This document shows positions 1-6,768 of a stretch of 64,000 nucleotides of DNA, piece by piece. The stretch lies in assembly GCF_900105335.1 (NCBI RefSeq), contig NZ_LT629770.1:930001-994000 (forward strand), in the 5' to 3' direction. The position numbers and the translations under genes were made by a program. Numbering within the stretch: the first letter of the stretch is position 1; each line of letters begins with the position of its first letter. Below the pieces are notes generated by a model, which was given only the letters and a program-made list of their open reading frames with translations, searched no databases and was not told the origin of the DNA. Source of the stretch: Microbacterium paraoxydans. GTDB taxonomy: Bacteria; Actinomycetota; Actinomycetes; Actinomycetales; Microbacteriaceae.

Positions 1-62
1 ACACCCGTGGCGAATCCCCCGCCGAGCAGCACGGCCACGGCGAGCGCGGAGAGCCCGCTCAC
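1..62 (-). CDS. TadC-like type II secretion F-family membrane protein, N-terminal fragment
   Basis: Only the first 20 or so codons are in the window; the gene continues past base 1. The GTG start (60-62) overlaps the TGA of the upstream tadB in a GTGA junction. The visible residues (MSGLSALAVAVLLGGGFATG) form one hydrophobic segment, as expected for the N-terminus of the second inner-membrane platform protein of a Tad pilus. The identity is inferred from position directly after tadB, since tadA-tadB-tadC is the usual order; the fragment is too short to prove it. Confidence 0.6.
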   Translation of the reverse strand, partial: MSGLSALAVAVLLGGGFATG

Positions 63-916
63 CCGAACCACCGACGCGGCTCGGGCAGCCGACCGATCCG
101 GATCATGAGGCGGAATGCCACGACGGACACGACCGCGCCCACGACGATCACGACGATCCCTTCCGGCGTGCCATAGGCCTTGGCCCCCTCCGGGCGCAGG
201 ATCAGGAGGGTGAGGATCACCCACGGCGCCACGGCTCCGAGGACGGCCGCTCCGCGGATCCACGACTGCCGCGCCTCGACCTCGCCACGCAGCGCCGCGT
301 CGGCACGCACGGACGAGGAGAGCGCCCGCAGCACGCCGATGAGCTCGGTGCCACCGACCTGCCGCGCCATCCGCAGGGTCTCGATGATCCGGTCGCCGAG
401 TGGATCGGCGAGGACGGCCTTTAGCCGGTCCAGACTGGAGTCGAACCGTCCGCTGCTCCGCAGGTCTCGGGCGAACACCTCGAACGCGGGCCGGAGCGGC
501 GGTGGAGCCGATTCCGCGAGGGTGGCCACCGCATCGGGAAGCGACAGGCCGACGCGGATCGCGGCGATCAGCAGGTCGCAGACGTCGGGCCAGAGCTGGC
601 GCCGCAGACGCCGCAGCCGCAGACGTCGGCCACGCAGGTAGGCGATCGGCGCCGCGCCCCCGGCCAGCCCGGCGAGAATCGCGAGCGCGGCGCTTCCCGT
701 GACGAGCCAGGCGAGGGAGGCGGCGCCGAGCGCGGCACCGGCGATGCCGATCACGAGAGAGCGGGTCTGCACCGCCGGGAACCCCGCCTCGCCCGCGAGA
801 CGAGCCAGACGACCGCGATGCGGAGCAGTCGCGGAGCGCTCCCCGGCCGGCCACAGCCACGGTGCCAGGATCAGGAGCACGCCGGCCGCGAGCGTCGCGC
901 CGAGGAGGATCGTCAT
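59..916 (-). CDS. tadB: Tad pilus assembly platform protein TadB (type II secretion F domain)
   Basis: Inner-membrane platform protein for assembly of a type IVc (Tad/Flp) pilus, working with the TadA ATPase. The 285-residue protein has hydrophobic segments at about 1-25 and 50-95, a cytoplasmic stretch at about 105-220 matching a T2SS-F domain (for example PDVCDLLIAAIRVGLSLPDA), and two C-terminal membrane segments. This is the normal size and layout for TadB. Its ATG overlaps the tadA stop (ATGA, 913-916) and its stop overlaps the next gene, so the three are one operon. Pilin, prepilin peptidase and TadE/F-like genes are not visible and should lie left of base 1. Confidence 0.85.
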   Translation of the reverse strand: MTILLGATLAAGVLLILAPWLWPAGERSATAPHRGRLARLAGEAGFPAVQTRSLVIGIAGAALGAASLAWLVTGSAALAILAGLAGGAAPIAYLRGRRLRLRRLRRQLWPDVCDLLIAAIRVGLSLPDAVATLAESAPPPLRPAFEVFARDLRSSGRFDSSLDRLKAVLADPLGDRIIETLRMARQVGGTELIGVLRALSSSVRADAALRGEVEARQSWIRGAAVLGAVAPWVILTLLILRPEGAKAYGTPEGIVVIVVGAVVSVVAFRLMIRIGRLPEPRRWFG

Positions 917-2091
917 GCGAGAACCCCCGTCCCGACCGGTGCCGATCGGCCGCGGGGGCGCGCGGCTCCGAAGACCGGCGTGCTGAGCACCCGCCCCTGG
1001 ATCACCTCACCCGTCAAGGCGACGATCTCCTCGACGTATCGACGCCCGGCCGCATCGCGCGCGCAGTGCACGACGAGATCGACGGACGACGCGAGCGCCG
1101 GAGCGACGAAGTCGCGGTCGATGTTCCGGCCGGCGAGGAGGGGCAGCAGGCACAGCTTGTCGAGCGCCTCCGCGGCGGAGTTGGCGTGCACCGTGCAGGC
1201 CCCGGGCACGCCCGTGTTCAGCGCGAGCACGAGGTCAAGGGCCTCCGCGTCGCGCACCTCCCCCACCACGAGCCGGTCCGGTCGCATTCGCAAGGCCTCC
1301 TTCACCAATCGCCTCAGCGTGATCTCGCCGGTGCCCTCGAGGCTCGGCTGACGCCCCTGCAGCGCGACCACATCCGGGCCGTCCACCGCGAGCTCGAAAG
1401 TCTCCTCCACCGTGATGATCCGCTGGTCCGCCGCGCAGGCGGCGAGCAGCGCCCCGAGCATCGTCGTCTTCCCCGCGTGGGTCGCCCCCGACACGATCAC
1501 GGACGCGCCCGTCCGCATCGCCTCACCGAGAGCCCGCGCGGCCTCGGGGGTCAGCGCGCCCTGCATCACGAGCGCATCGAGCGAGCGGTACCCGGGAAGG
1601 AACTTGCGGATGTTGACCGCCCACGACCCGCGCACGACATCGGCGATCGCGACATGCAGCCGCGAGCCGTCCGGCAGCGAGGCATCGACGAAGGGCTGCC
1701 CGATGTCCACGCGCCGTCCCGTCGCCTGCAGCATCCTCTCAACCAGGTCCCGCACCGTCGCCTCGTCCAACCACAGCGCCGTCCGCTCCGCCACCCCACC
1801 CCGCGCCGTGTGCACGGCCCCGTCGCCGTTGACCCACACCTCCTCGATGCCGGGGTCGTCGAGCAGCGGCTGCAGAGCACCGAAGCCGCTCACCGCCGCC
1901 AGCACGTCCCGCACGCACGCCGCCTCGTCCTCGACCAGCACGCCGCCCCGCGCGAGCGCCCGATCATCGTGACGCCGCACCTCCGCCCGGGCGACCTCCC
2001 GCGCCCGCTCCGGGTCGGTCGCCGGATCCACCCCCTCGGACCGCAGCCGACGCCGCACAAGGTCGGCGATGATCGACGCGGGCTGCTCCAT
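913..2091 (-). CDS. tadA: Tad pilus assembly ATPase TadA (CpaF/VirB11 family)
   Basis: Hexameric secretion ATPase that drives Tad pilus assembly from the cytoplasm. All family boxes are visible in the 392 residues: Walker A GATHAGKTT at about 202-210, Asp box IITVEET near 225-231, Walker B RLVVGEVRD near 273-281, and His box CTVHANS near 299-305. The N-terminal ~150 residues match the usual CpaF N-domain. It is the first visible gene of the tad operon and is divergent from a lipoprotein gene. A weak -10 (GAGGAT, 2098-2103) ends 6 nt before the ATG, so the mRNA may be leaderless. Confidence 0.92.
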   Translation of the reverse strand: MEQPASIIADLVRRRLRSEGVDPATDPERAREVARAEVRRHDDRALARGGVLVEDEAACVRDVLAAVSGFGALQPLLDDPGIEEVWVNGDGAVHTARGGVAERTALWLDEATVRDLVERMLQATGRRVDIGQPFVDASLPDGSRLHVAIADVVRGSWAVNIRKFLPGYRSLDALVMQGALTPEAARALGEAMRTGASVIVSGATHAGKTTMLGALLAACAADQRIITVEETFELAVDGPDVVALQGRQPSLEGTGEITLRRLVKEALRMRPDRLVVGEVRDAEALDLVLALNTGVPGACTVHANSAAEALDKLCLLPLLAGRNIDRDFVAPALASSVDLVVHCARDAAGRRYVEEIVALTGEVIQGRVLSTPVFGAARPRGRSAPVGTGVLA

Positions 2092-2130
2092 CCCTGCATC
2101 CTCGCAACGATCCGCTCCCGGCCCGCGGAG

Positions 2131-2139
2131 TTATCCACA
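2131..2139 (+). promoter_or_regulatory. Isolated perfect DnaA-box 9-mer
   Basis: TTATCCACA matches the classical DnaA box exactly and lies in the 101-bp divergent gap between tadA and the lipoprotein gene. It is a single box without a cluster, so not an origin; it could be a DnaA-dependent promoter element or chance. Confidence 0.3.
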
Positions 2140-2180
2140 CCCCGTGCGCGGCCTCCGAACGGGAACGCTCTGGCACCGGG

Positions 2181-2186
2181 TAGCGT
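2181..2186 (+). promoter_or_regulatory. -10 box, leaderless promoter of lipoprotein gene
   Basis: TAGCGT ends 6 nt before the ATG at 2193, placing the predicted transcription start at the start codon. Confidence 0.6.
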
Positions 2187-2192
2187 GCAGGC

Positions 2193-2585
2193 ATGAAGCG
2201 GTTCACTGTCTCGTGCGGCCTCCTCGGGGTTCTCCTCCTGTCCGGCTGCACCAGTGGCGCCGATCTCCTGCAGTGCCAGAGTGTGGCCGCCGTCGACACG
2301 GAGCTCGAGGCCTTCTTCGCCCAGGACACGGTCGGCGGCACGCCGAGCCCGGAGCAGACCGAGCGCCTGAAGGAGCTCGCGGACGAGTACGCCGATCTCG
2401 ACGTCGACGGCGAGGTGCAGGAGGCTGCGACCGCAGTGAGCGACGATCTGCGCGCGCTCCACGACTACCGCGTCGGCGTCCAGAACGGCGACGACGCGGA
2501 CCCCGACCGCGAACAGGAACTCCGCCGGACCGCGATCGATACGTTCGTCGAGGGGCAGGCCGTCTGCATCCAAGGCTCCTCCTGA
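2193..2585 (+). CDS. Small secreted lipoprotein, function unknown
   Basis: A 130-residue protein with a textbook lipoprotein signal: basic MKR, hydrophobic core, lipobox LSGC with the lipidated cysteine at residue 19. The mature part is acidic, helical-looking and has two further cysteines, one near residue 28 and one near the C-terminus (AVCIQG), which could form a disulfide outside the membrane. I do not recognise a family. It is transcribed away from the tad operon and has no Shine-Dalgarno; the start is supported by a leaderless -10 box. Confidence 0.8.
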   Translation: MKRFTVSCGLLGVLLLSGCTSGADLLQCQSVAAVDTELEAFFAQDTVGGTPSPEQTERLKELADEYADLDVDGEVQEAATAVSDDLRALHDYRVGVQNGDDADPDREQELRRTAIDTFVEGQAVCIQGSS

Positions 2586-2647
2586 CGCCTCCGTATCGAC
2601 CCGCCCGCCCCGGTGTCAACCGGTACGTCCCCCGTCGTCGCGCTCCC

Positions 2648-2653
2648 TAGGCT
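2648..2653 (+). promoter_or_regulatory. -10 box of the GT2 / EEP / DUF2238 operon
   Basis: TAGGCT lies 26 nt before the GTG at 2680. A Shine-Dalgarno AGGAG sits in between, so this operon would have a short leader. Confidence 0.45.
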
Positions 2654-2679
2654 GAGGAGCAGACCTGCGAGGAGACGAC

Positions 2680-3477
2680 GTGCACCGCGCCACACCAGCC
2701 GCCCCCGAACCGACCCTGAGCGTGGTCATCCCGGTCAAGGACGACGCGACGGAACTGCAGCGGTGTCTTCGCGCCCTCGCCCGACAGACGCTTCCGCCGG
2801 ACGAGATCATCGTCGTGGACAACGCCTCGACCGATGAGTCGGCCGCCGTGGCCGTCCGGCACGGTGCACGGGTCGTGCGGTGCGACACCCCGGGCATACC
2901 CGCGGCGAGCGCGACCGGGTACGACGCGGCGACGGGCGACGTGATCCTGCGACTCGACGCGGACGGCGTGCCGGGGCCGCGGTGGATCGAGACGATGGCG
3001 ACCGCGTGTACGCGGGATCCGCGGGTCGGCGCCTGGACCGGCGGTGCGCATTTCGTCGACGGCCCCCGGTTCCTGCGGCGGCCCCTCGCGGTGGCCTACC
3101 TGTTGTCCTACGTCATCGTGTGCGGCTCCGCCCTGGGCCACGCGCCGCTGTTCGGGTCGAATCTCGCCCTCCGCCGCTCGGCCTGGTTTGCGGTCCGAGA
3201 CCGCGTGCACCGCGACGACGCCGACCTCCACGACGACCTCGACCTCGCCTTCCACGTCGGCGAGCGCCACCGCATCCGCTGGCTCGTGCACACCGACATG
3301 GGCATCTCCATGCGCCCGTTCGGCAGCGGCCGCTCGTTCGCGCGCCGGGCCTGGATCGGCGCCCGCACCGTCCTCGTGCACTGGCCGGAGGACTTCCCGC
3401 CCGTGCGCTGGGTGCGGCTCACCCTGCGCCGGGTACTGCACCGGCTCGGCGTCCCCGCGCCCGGAGCCCGCCGATGA
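2680..3477 (+). CDS. Family 2 glycosyltransferase
   Basis: Predicted inverting GT-A glycosyltransferase of 265 residues. The N-terminus shows the GT2 start (LSVVIPVKDD), the nucleotide-binding DNAST segment near residue 47, and the metal-binding LDADG (a DxD variant) near 90. An acidic HDDLDLAFHVG stretch further on is the likely acceptor/base region. There are no convincing membrane helices, so it probably works at the inner face of the membrane on a lipid or sugar acceptor that cannot be told from sequence. GTG start with AGGAG 6 nt upstream. Its stop overlaps the next start (ATGA), so it is translationally coupled to the EEP-family enzyme. Confidence 0.85.
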   Translation: MHRATPAAPEPTLSVVIPVKDDATELQRCLRALARQTLPPDEIIVVDNASTDESAAVAVRHGARVVRCDTPGIPAASATGYDAATGDVILRLDADGVPGPRWIETMATACTRDPRVGAWTGGAHFVDGPRFLRRPLAVAYLLSYVIVCGSALGHAPLFGSNLALRRSAWFAVRDRVHRDDADLHDDLDLAFHVGERHRIRWLVHTDMGISMRPFGSGRSFARRAWIGARTVLVHWPEDFPPVRWVRLTLRRVLHRLGVPAPGARR

Positions 3478-4316
3478 CCGCCCCGCTCCTCGGAACAGCG
3501 TCTGCCACCGAGCTGCACGTCATGACCCTCAACATCCGCCGCGATCTCGGCGCGCTCGCCTGGCCACCCGCCGACCGCTGGTCGGTTCGACGTCCCCGGC
3601 TCACCGCGCTCCTGCGCACGGAGCGGCCGGACGTCCTCGGTGTGCAGGAAGCCCTCCCTGAGCAGGCTGCCGCCGTCTCCGCCGCGCTCGGCCCGTCGTT
3701 CCGCCGTATCGGCCACGGCCGCCTCCCGGGACCCCGCGGCGAGGGCTGTCCGCTCTTCTACGACGCCGACCGGCTGGAGCTGCGCACCTGGCGACAGGTC
3801 GCGCTCTCCCGCACCCCCGATCGCCCCGGTTCGCGCTCCTGGTCGAGTGTCGTGCCGCGGGTGGCGGTGGAGGCGTCCTTCCGCGATCACCGCACGGGGG
3901 CCACGGTCACCGTGCTCAACACCCACCTCGACGCGTTCTCACCCTGGGCGCGGCTCCGCCAGGCGCAGGCAGTGCACGACGTCGCTGCCGCAGCGTTGAC
4001 ACCCGTCATCCTCCTCGGCGACTTCAACGCCGCCGCGGGCTCGGCACCGTGGCGTGCCCTGGAGACCGACGACGTCCTCCGCGATTCGTGGACGGCCGCT
4101 GTGACCCGCCGCACACCCGCCTGGAGCACGTTCGCCGGCTACCGGTCGCCGCGCCGCGGACGCCGCATCGACGGCGTCCTCGCCTCCCCCGCGCTACCCG
4201 TGCGCCGGGTGGGCATCGACGCCCGCCAGTATGGAGGGGGCTGGCCGTCCGATCATCTCCCCGTGCACGCCCTGTTCGATCTCGCCCCCGCCGTCGCACC
4301 CGAGGAGCCCGCATGA
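3474..4316 (+). CDS. Endonuclease/exonuclease/phosphatase-family hydrolase
   Basis: A 280-residue metal-dependent phosphoesterase of the EEP fold. Visible motifs are HVMTLNIR at the start, DVLGVQEAL (metal-binding Glu), the catalytic NTHLD, LLGDFNA and the terminal SDHLPV. There is no signal peptide, so it should act in the cytoplasm. Relatives cleave DNA, inositol phosphates or phospholipid head groups, and the substrate cannot be chosen from sequence. The lack of a LigD/Ku-like or AP-endonuclease neighbour and the coupling to a glycosyltransferase favour lipid or phospho-sugar chemistry (inference). The ATG at 3474 overlaps the upstream TGA, which fixes the start. Confidence 0.85.
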   Translation: MTAPLLGTASATELHVMTLNIRRDLGALAWPPADRWSVRRPRLTALLRTERPDVLGVQEALPEQAAAVSAALGPSFRRIGHGRLPGPRGEGCPLFYDADRLELRTWRQVALSRTPDRPGSRSWSSVVPRVAVEASFRDHRTGATVTVLNTHLDAFSPWARLRQAQAVHDVAAAALTPVILLGDFNAAAGSAPWRALETDDVLRDSWTAAVTRRTPAWSTFAGYRSPRRGRRIDGVLASPALPVRRVGIDARQYGGGWPSDHLPVHALFDLAPAVAPEEPA

Positions 4317-4894
4317 AGGAGGACTTCCTCCGCCCACCGCAGTCCGTGGCGGAGTACGGCGCCGACGCCGTCCGCGTGATCGGCATCCTCAGCGTCCTCG
4401 TCGCGGCGATCTGGTCCACCCCGACCGACGCCGGCATCCTCGCGCTCGCCCTCCCCGCCCTCATGCTCCCCCGTGTCCTCGGGATGCGCGGCGGCATCGA
4501 CCTCGCGATCGGCCTGATCGTACTCATCGCCGCCGCGAGCAACGTGTTCGACGTGTACCGCACGCTCACCGGGTGGGACCTCGTCGTGCACTTCGTCTGC
4601 ACAGGCGCCCTCGCCGCCACCGGCTACCTCGTGCTCTCCCGCCTCGGCATCGTCACCGCGCAGGAGTCGCCGGCGTTCCGCCCCCGCATCCCGATCATCC
4701 TCTGCACCGTGATCGGGCTCGCTGCCAGCGCCGTGTGGGAGATGATCGAGTGGGCGGGACGCACCTTCGTCACCGACGAGATCTTCGTCACCTACGAGGA
4801 CACGATCGGCGACATGGCGATGGGCGGCCTCGGTGCGCTCGCGGCGGGAATCCTCGTCGCCGTCGTCCGGCTGGAGCGTCATCGCCCCGCGTGA
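4313..4894 (+). CDS. DUF2238 (YjdF-like) integral membrane protein
   Basis: A 193-residue protein with about five or six membrane helices. It keeps the conserved polar positions of the DUF2238/YjdF family: DLVVHFVCTGAL, WEMIEW and YEDTIGDMAMG. The family function is unknown. The ATG overlaps the stop of the EEP gene (ATGA at 4313-4316), making a three-gene coupled operon with the glycosyltransferase, which suggests a shared membrane or envelope task. It is followed by tRNA-Leu on the same strand. Confidence 0.8.
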   Translation: MKEDFLRPPQSVAEYGADAVRVIGILSVLVAAIWSTPTDAGILALALPALMLPRVLGMRGGIDLAIGLIVLIAAASNVFDVYRTLTGWDLVVHFVCTGALAATGYLVLSRLGIVTAQESPAFRPRIPIILCTVIGLAASAVWEMIEWAGRTFVTDEIFVTYEDTIGDMAMGGLGALAAGILVAVVRLERHRPA

Positions 4895-4944
4895 CGGCGC
4901 GGAACTGCGGGACGATCCCCAGGGTCGAACAGCGCGCGGGTCAG

Positions 4945-4950
4945 TAGACT
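4945..4950 (+). promoter_or_regulatory. -10 box of tRNA-Leu
   Basis: TAGACT ends 11 nt before the mature tRNA 5' end at 4962. Confidence 0.5.
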
Positions 4951-4961
4951 GAAGCCACCGC

Positions 4962-5043
4962 GCGGGAGTGGTGGAATTGGCAGACACGCAGGATTTAGGT
5001 TCCTGTGCCCCAGGGCGTGTGGGTTCAAGTCCCACCTTCCGCA
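4962..5043 (+). tRNA. tRNA-Leu, anticodon UAG
   Basis: The acceptor arms GCGGGAG (4962-4968) and CTTCCGC (5036-5042) pair with one G-U, and the discriminator A is at 5043. The anticodon stem CAGGA/TCCTG (4989-4993 with 5001-5005) encloses the loop TTTAGGT, giving anticodon TAG (4996-4998). The T-arm contains GGTTCAAGTCC, and there is a long variable arm as expected for a class II leucine tRNA. CCA is not encoded. It reads CUA and probably other CUN codons. Confidence 0.96.
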
Positions 5044-5046
5044 CGA

Positions 5047-5064
5047 CGGGTGCTTCGGCGCCCG
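5047..5064 (+). terminator. UUCG-capped hairpin after tRNA-Leu
   Basis: CGGGTGC (5047-5053) pairs with GCGCCCG (5058-5064) around a TTCG tetraloop, 4 nt after the tRNA. There is no clear T-run, as is common in actinobacteria. Confidence 0.6.
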
Positions 5065-5109
5065 CATCGCTCCACCGCCGACACCTCACGACCGACGGGA
5101 ATCCCGCCA

Positions 5110-5886
5110 GTGCTCGAAAGCATGCTGCACGCCCCCACCGCGCTCATCCCGTGGCTCGATCCGCAGACGATCATCGGGGCGGCGGGTCCGTGGGCGCTCC
5201 TCGTGGTCTGCTTCATCATCTTCGCCGAGACCGGTCTGCTGGTCGGCTTCCTCCTGCCCGGTGACACGCTGCTCATCATCGCGGGCCTGCTGACCCACAC
5301 GAGCAACGTCTTCGGCGTGAACATCTGGGTCGTCTCGCTGCTCATCGCGCTCTCGGCGTTCATCGGCGGCGAGGTCGGCTACGTCATCGGACACAAGGGC
5401 GGTCCCGCGGTGTTCGAACGCAAGGAATCCGGCCTGTTCAGCAAGAAGAACGTCGAGCGCACCAACGCGTTCTTCGAGCGCTTCGGCGGCCTCACCGTGA
5501 TCCTGGCCCGCTTCGTGCCGATCGTGCGCACGTTCGCTCCGGTCGCGGCCGGGGTGGGCCACATGCCGTGGCGGCGCTACTCGCTCTACAACTTCATCGG
5601 AGCGATGATCTGGGGCTTCGGGCTCACGATGGTCGGGTACCTCATCGCCTACATCCCCTGGATCCGGCACCTCGTCGTCGAGTACATCGACATCATCCTG
5701 CTCATCGCCGTCGGCGGTACGGCGATCGTCACCCTGTGGCACTACCTCACCGAGCGTCACAAGGCGAAGAAGGCCGCGGCCGCGGGCGAAGACGTCGTGA
5801 CCGACCATGCGGAGGCGGAGGAGCTCGTCCTCGACGCCGACGTGTTCGACCGGGCCCCCGACCTCGACGGCGACGGAAAGCACTGA
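5110..5886 (+). CDS. DedA-family membrane protein
   Basis: Member of the DedA/SNARE-associated (VTT) family, thought to act as proton-coupled undecaprenyl-phosphate or phospholipid flippases. Hallmarks are FAETGLLVGFLLPGDTLL near the first helices, GGEVGYVIGHKGG, and ARFVPIVRTFAPVAAGVG with its re-entrant arginine and proline. About 258 residues, with a charged cytoplasmic tail after residue ~215. I chose GTG at 5110 because GGGA lies about 8 nt upstream; ATG at 5122 (254 residues) is the alternative. It converges on ku with 12 nt between the stops. Confidence 0.85.
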   Translation: MLESMLHAPTALIPWLDPQTIIGAAGPWALLVVCFIIFAETGLLVGFLLPGDTLLIIAGLLTHTSNVFGVNIWVVSLLIALSAFIGGEVGYVIGHKGGPAVFERKESGLFSKKNVERTNAFFERFGGLTVILARFVPIVRTFAPVAAGVGHMPWRRYSLYNFIGAMIWGFGLTMVGYLIAYIPWIRHLVVEYIDIILLIAVGGTAIVTLWHYLTERHKAKKAAAAGEDVVTDHAEAEELVLDADVFDRAPDLDGDGKH

Positions 5887-5898
5887 CCTCGTCGCGGA

Positions 5899-6711
5899 TC
5901 AGCCCGCGTTCTTCGAGCGCTTCTCCTTGGAGCGGGCCACGCTCGCGCGCAGCGCCTCCATCAGGTCGATGACCTCGCCGCCGTCGGCCGCCTTCTCGGC
6001 GTCGCCACCGAACGTCTCGGCCACATCGAAGGTCTCGCCGGCCTCGATCTTCGCGTCGATGAGGGTGCGGAGCTCCTTCTGGTACTCGTCGACGAACTCC
6101 TCGGGATCGAAGTCGGCCGAGTAGCTGTCCACGAGGGAGGACGACAGCTCCAGCTCCTTCTTCGAGATCCGCACGTCCTCGTCGAGGGACGGGAACTCCG
6201 CCTCCCGGACCTCGTCCGACCACAGCAGCGTCTGGAGCACGAGCACCTTGCCCCGCACACGCAGCGCGGCGAGCCGGGTCTTCTGGCGCAGCGTGAACCG
6301 CACGATCGCGGTGCGATCGGTCTGCTCCAGGGTCTTGCGCAGCAGCACGTACGCCTTGGGCGACTTCGAGTCGGGCTCCAGGTAGTACGGCTTGTCGAGG
6401 GTGAGCGGATCGACCTGGTCGGAGGGCACGAACTCCACGACGTCGATCTCGCGGCTCTTCTCCGCCGGCAGCGCGGCGAGGTCGTCCTTGGTGAGCACGA
6501 CCGTCTGGCCGTCGTCGACGTAGGCGCGGTCGATGTCAGAGTACGCGACCGTCTCGCCGCACACCTCGCACGTCCGCTGGTAGCGGATGCGGCCGCCGTC
6601 CTTGTCGTGCACCTGATGCAGCGGCACGTCGTGATCCTCGGTCGCGGAGTACACCTTGACCGGCACGTTCACCAGCCCGAACGTCAGGGCGCCCTTCCAG
6701 ATCGTCCTCAT
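5899..6711 (-). CDS. ku: Bacterial Ku protein for non-homologous end joining
   Basis: Homodimeric DNA-end-binding ring protein that recruits LigD to double-strand breaks. The 270-residue protein begins with the family signature IWKGALTFGLVNVPVKVYSATE and contains the conserved core (QVHDKDGGRIRYQRTC, KPYYLEPD). The C-terminal tail is short and basic (SKEKRSKN), the usual minimal bacterial Ku. I start at MRTIWKG (6711) because family members begin here; an in-frame ATG at 6735 would add eight unconserved residues. It is divergent from ligD across 57 bp. Confidence 0.93.
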   Translation of the reverse strand: MRTIWKGALTFGLVNVPVKVYSATEDHDVPLHQVHDKDGGRIRYQRTCEVCGETVAYSDIDRAYVDDGQTVVLTKDDLAALPAEKSREIDVVEFVPSDQVDPLTLDKPYYLEPDSKSPKAYVLLRKTLEQTDRTAIVRFTLRQKTRLAALRVRGKVLVLQTLLWSDEVREAEFPSLDEDVRISKKELELSSSLVDSYSADFDPEEFVDEYQKELRTLIDAKIEAGETFDVAETFGGDAEKAADGGEVIDLMEALRASVARSKEKRSKNAG

Positions 6712-6756
6712 CACACCAGTAGACACCAGCCCCACCCGTCACGACCACCCCTTGAC

Positions 6757-6762
6757 TACGCT
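6757..6762 (+). promoter_or_regulatory. -10 box, leaderless promoter of ligD
   Basis: TACGCT ends 6 nt before the ATG at 6769, inside the 57-bp ku/ligD gap. Confidence 0.55.
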
Positions 6763-6768
6763 GGCTCC

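Noticed and set aside
2131..2139. Replication origin
   Set aside because: Only one DnaA box, no AT-rich unwinding region, and no dnaA/dnaN/gyrB/rpmH nearby.
862..2196. 444-codon plus-strand frame opposite tadA
   Set aside because: Shadow of tadA, whose Walker and His boxes are intact; the frame has no ribosome site and no recognisable domain.
5005..5109. DedA start inside the tRNA gene
   Set aside because: The longest frame begins within tRNA-Leu and crosses its terminator hairpin; GTG 5110 or ATG 5122 fit the family N-terminus.
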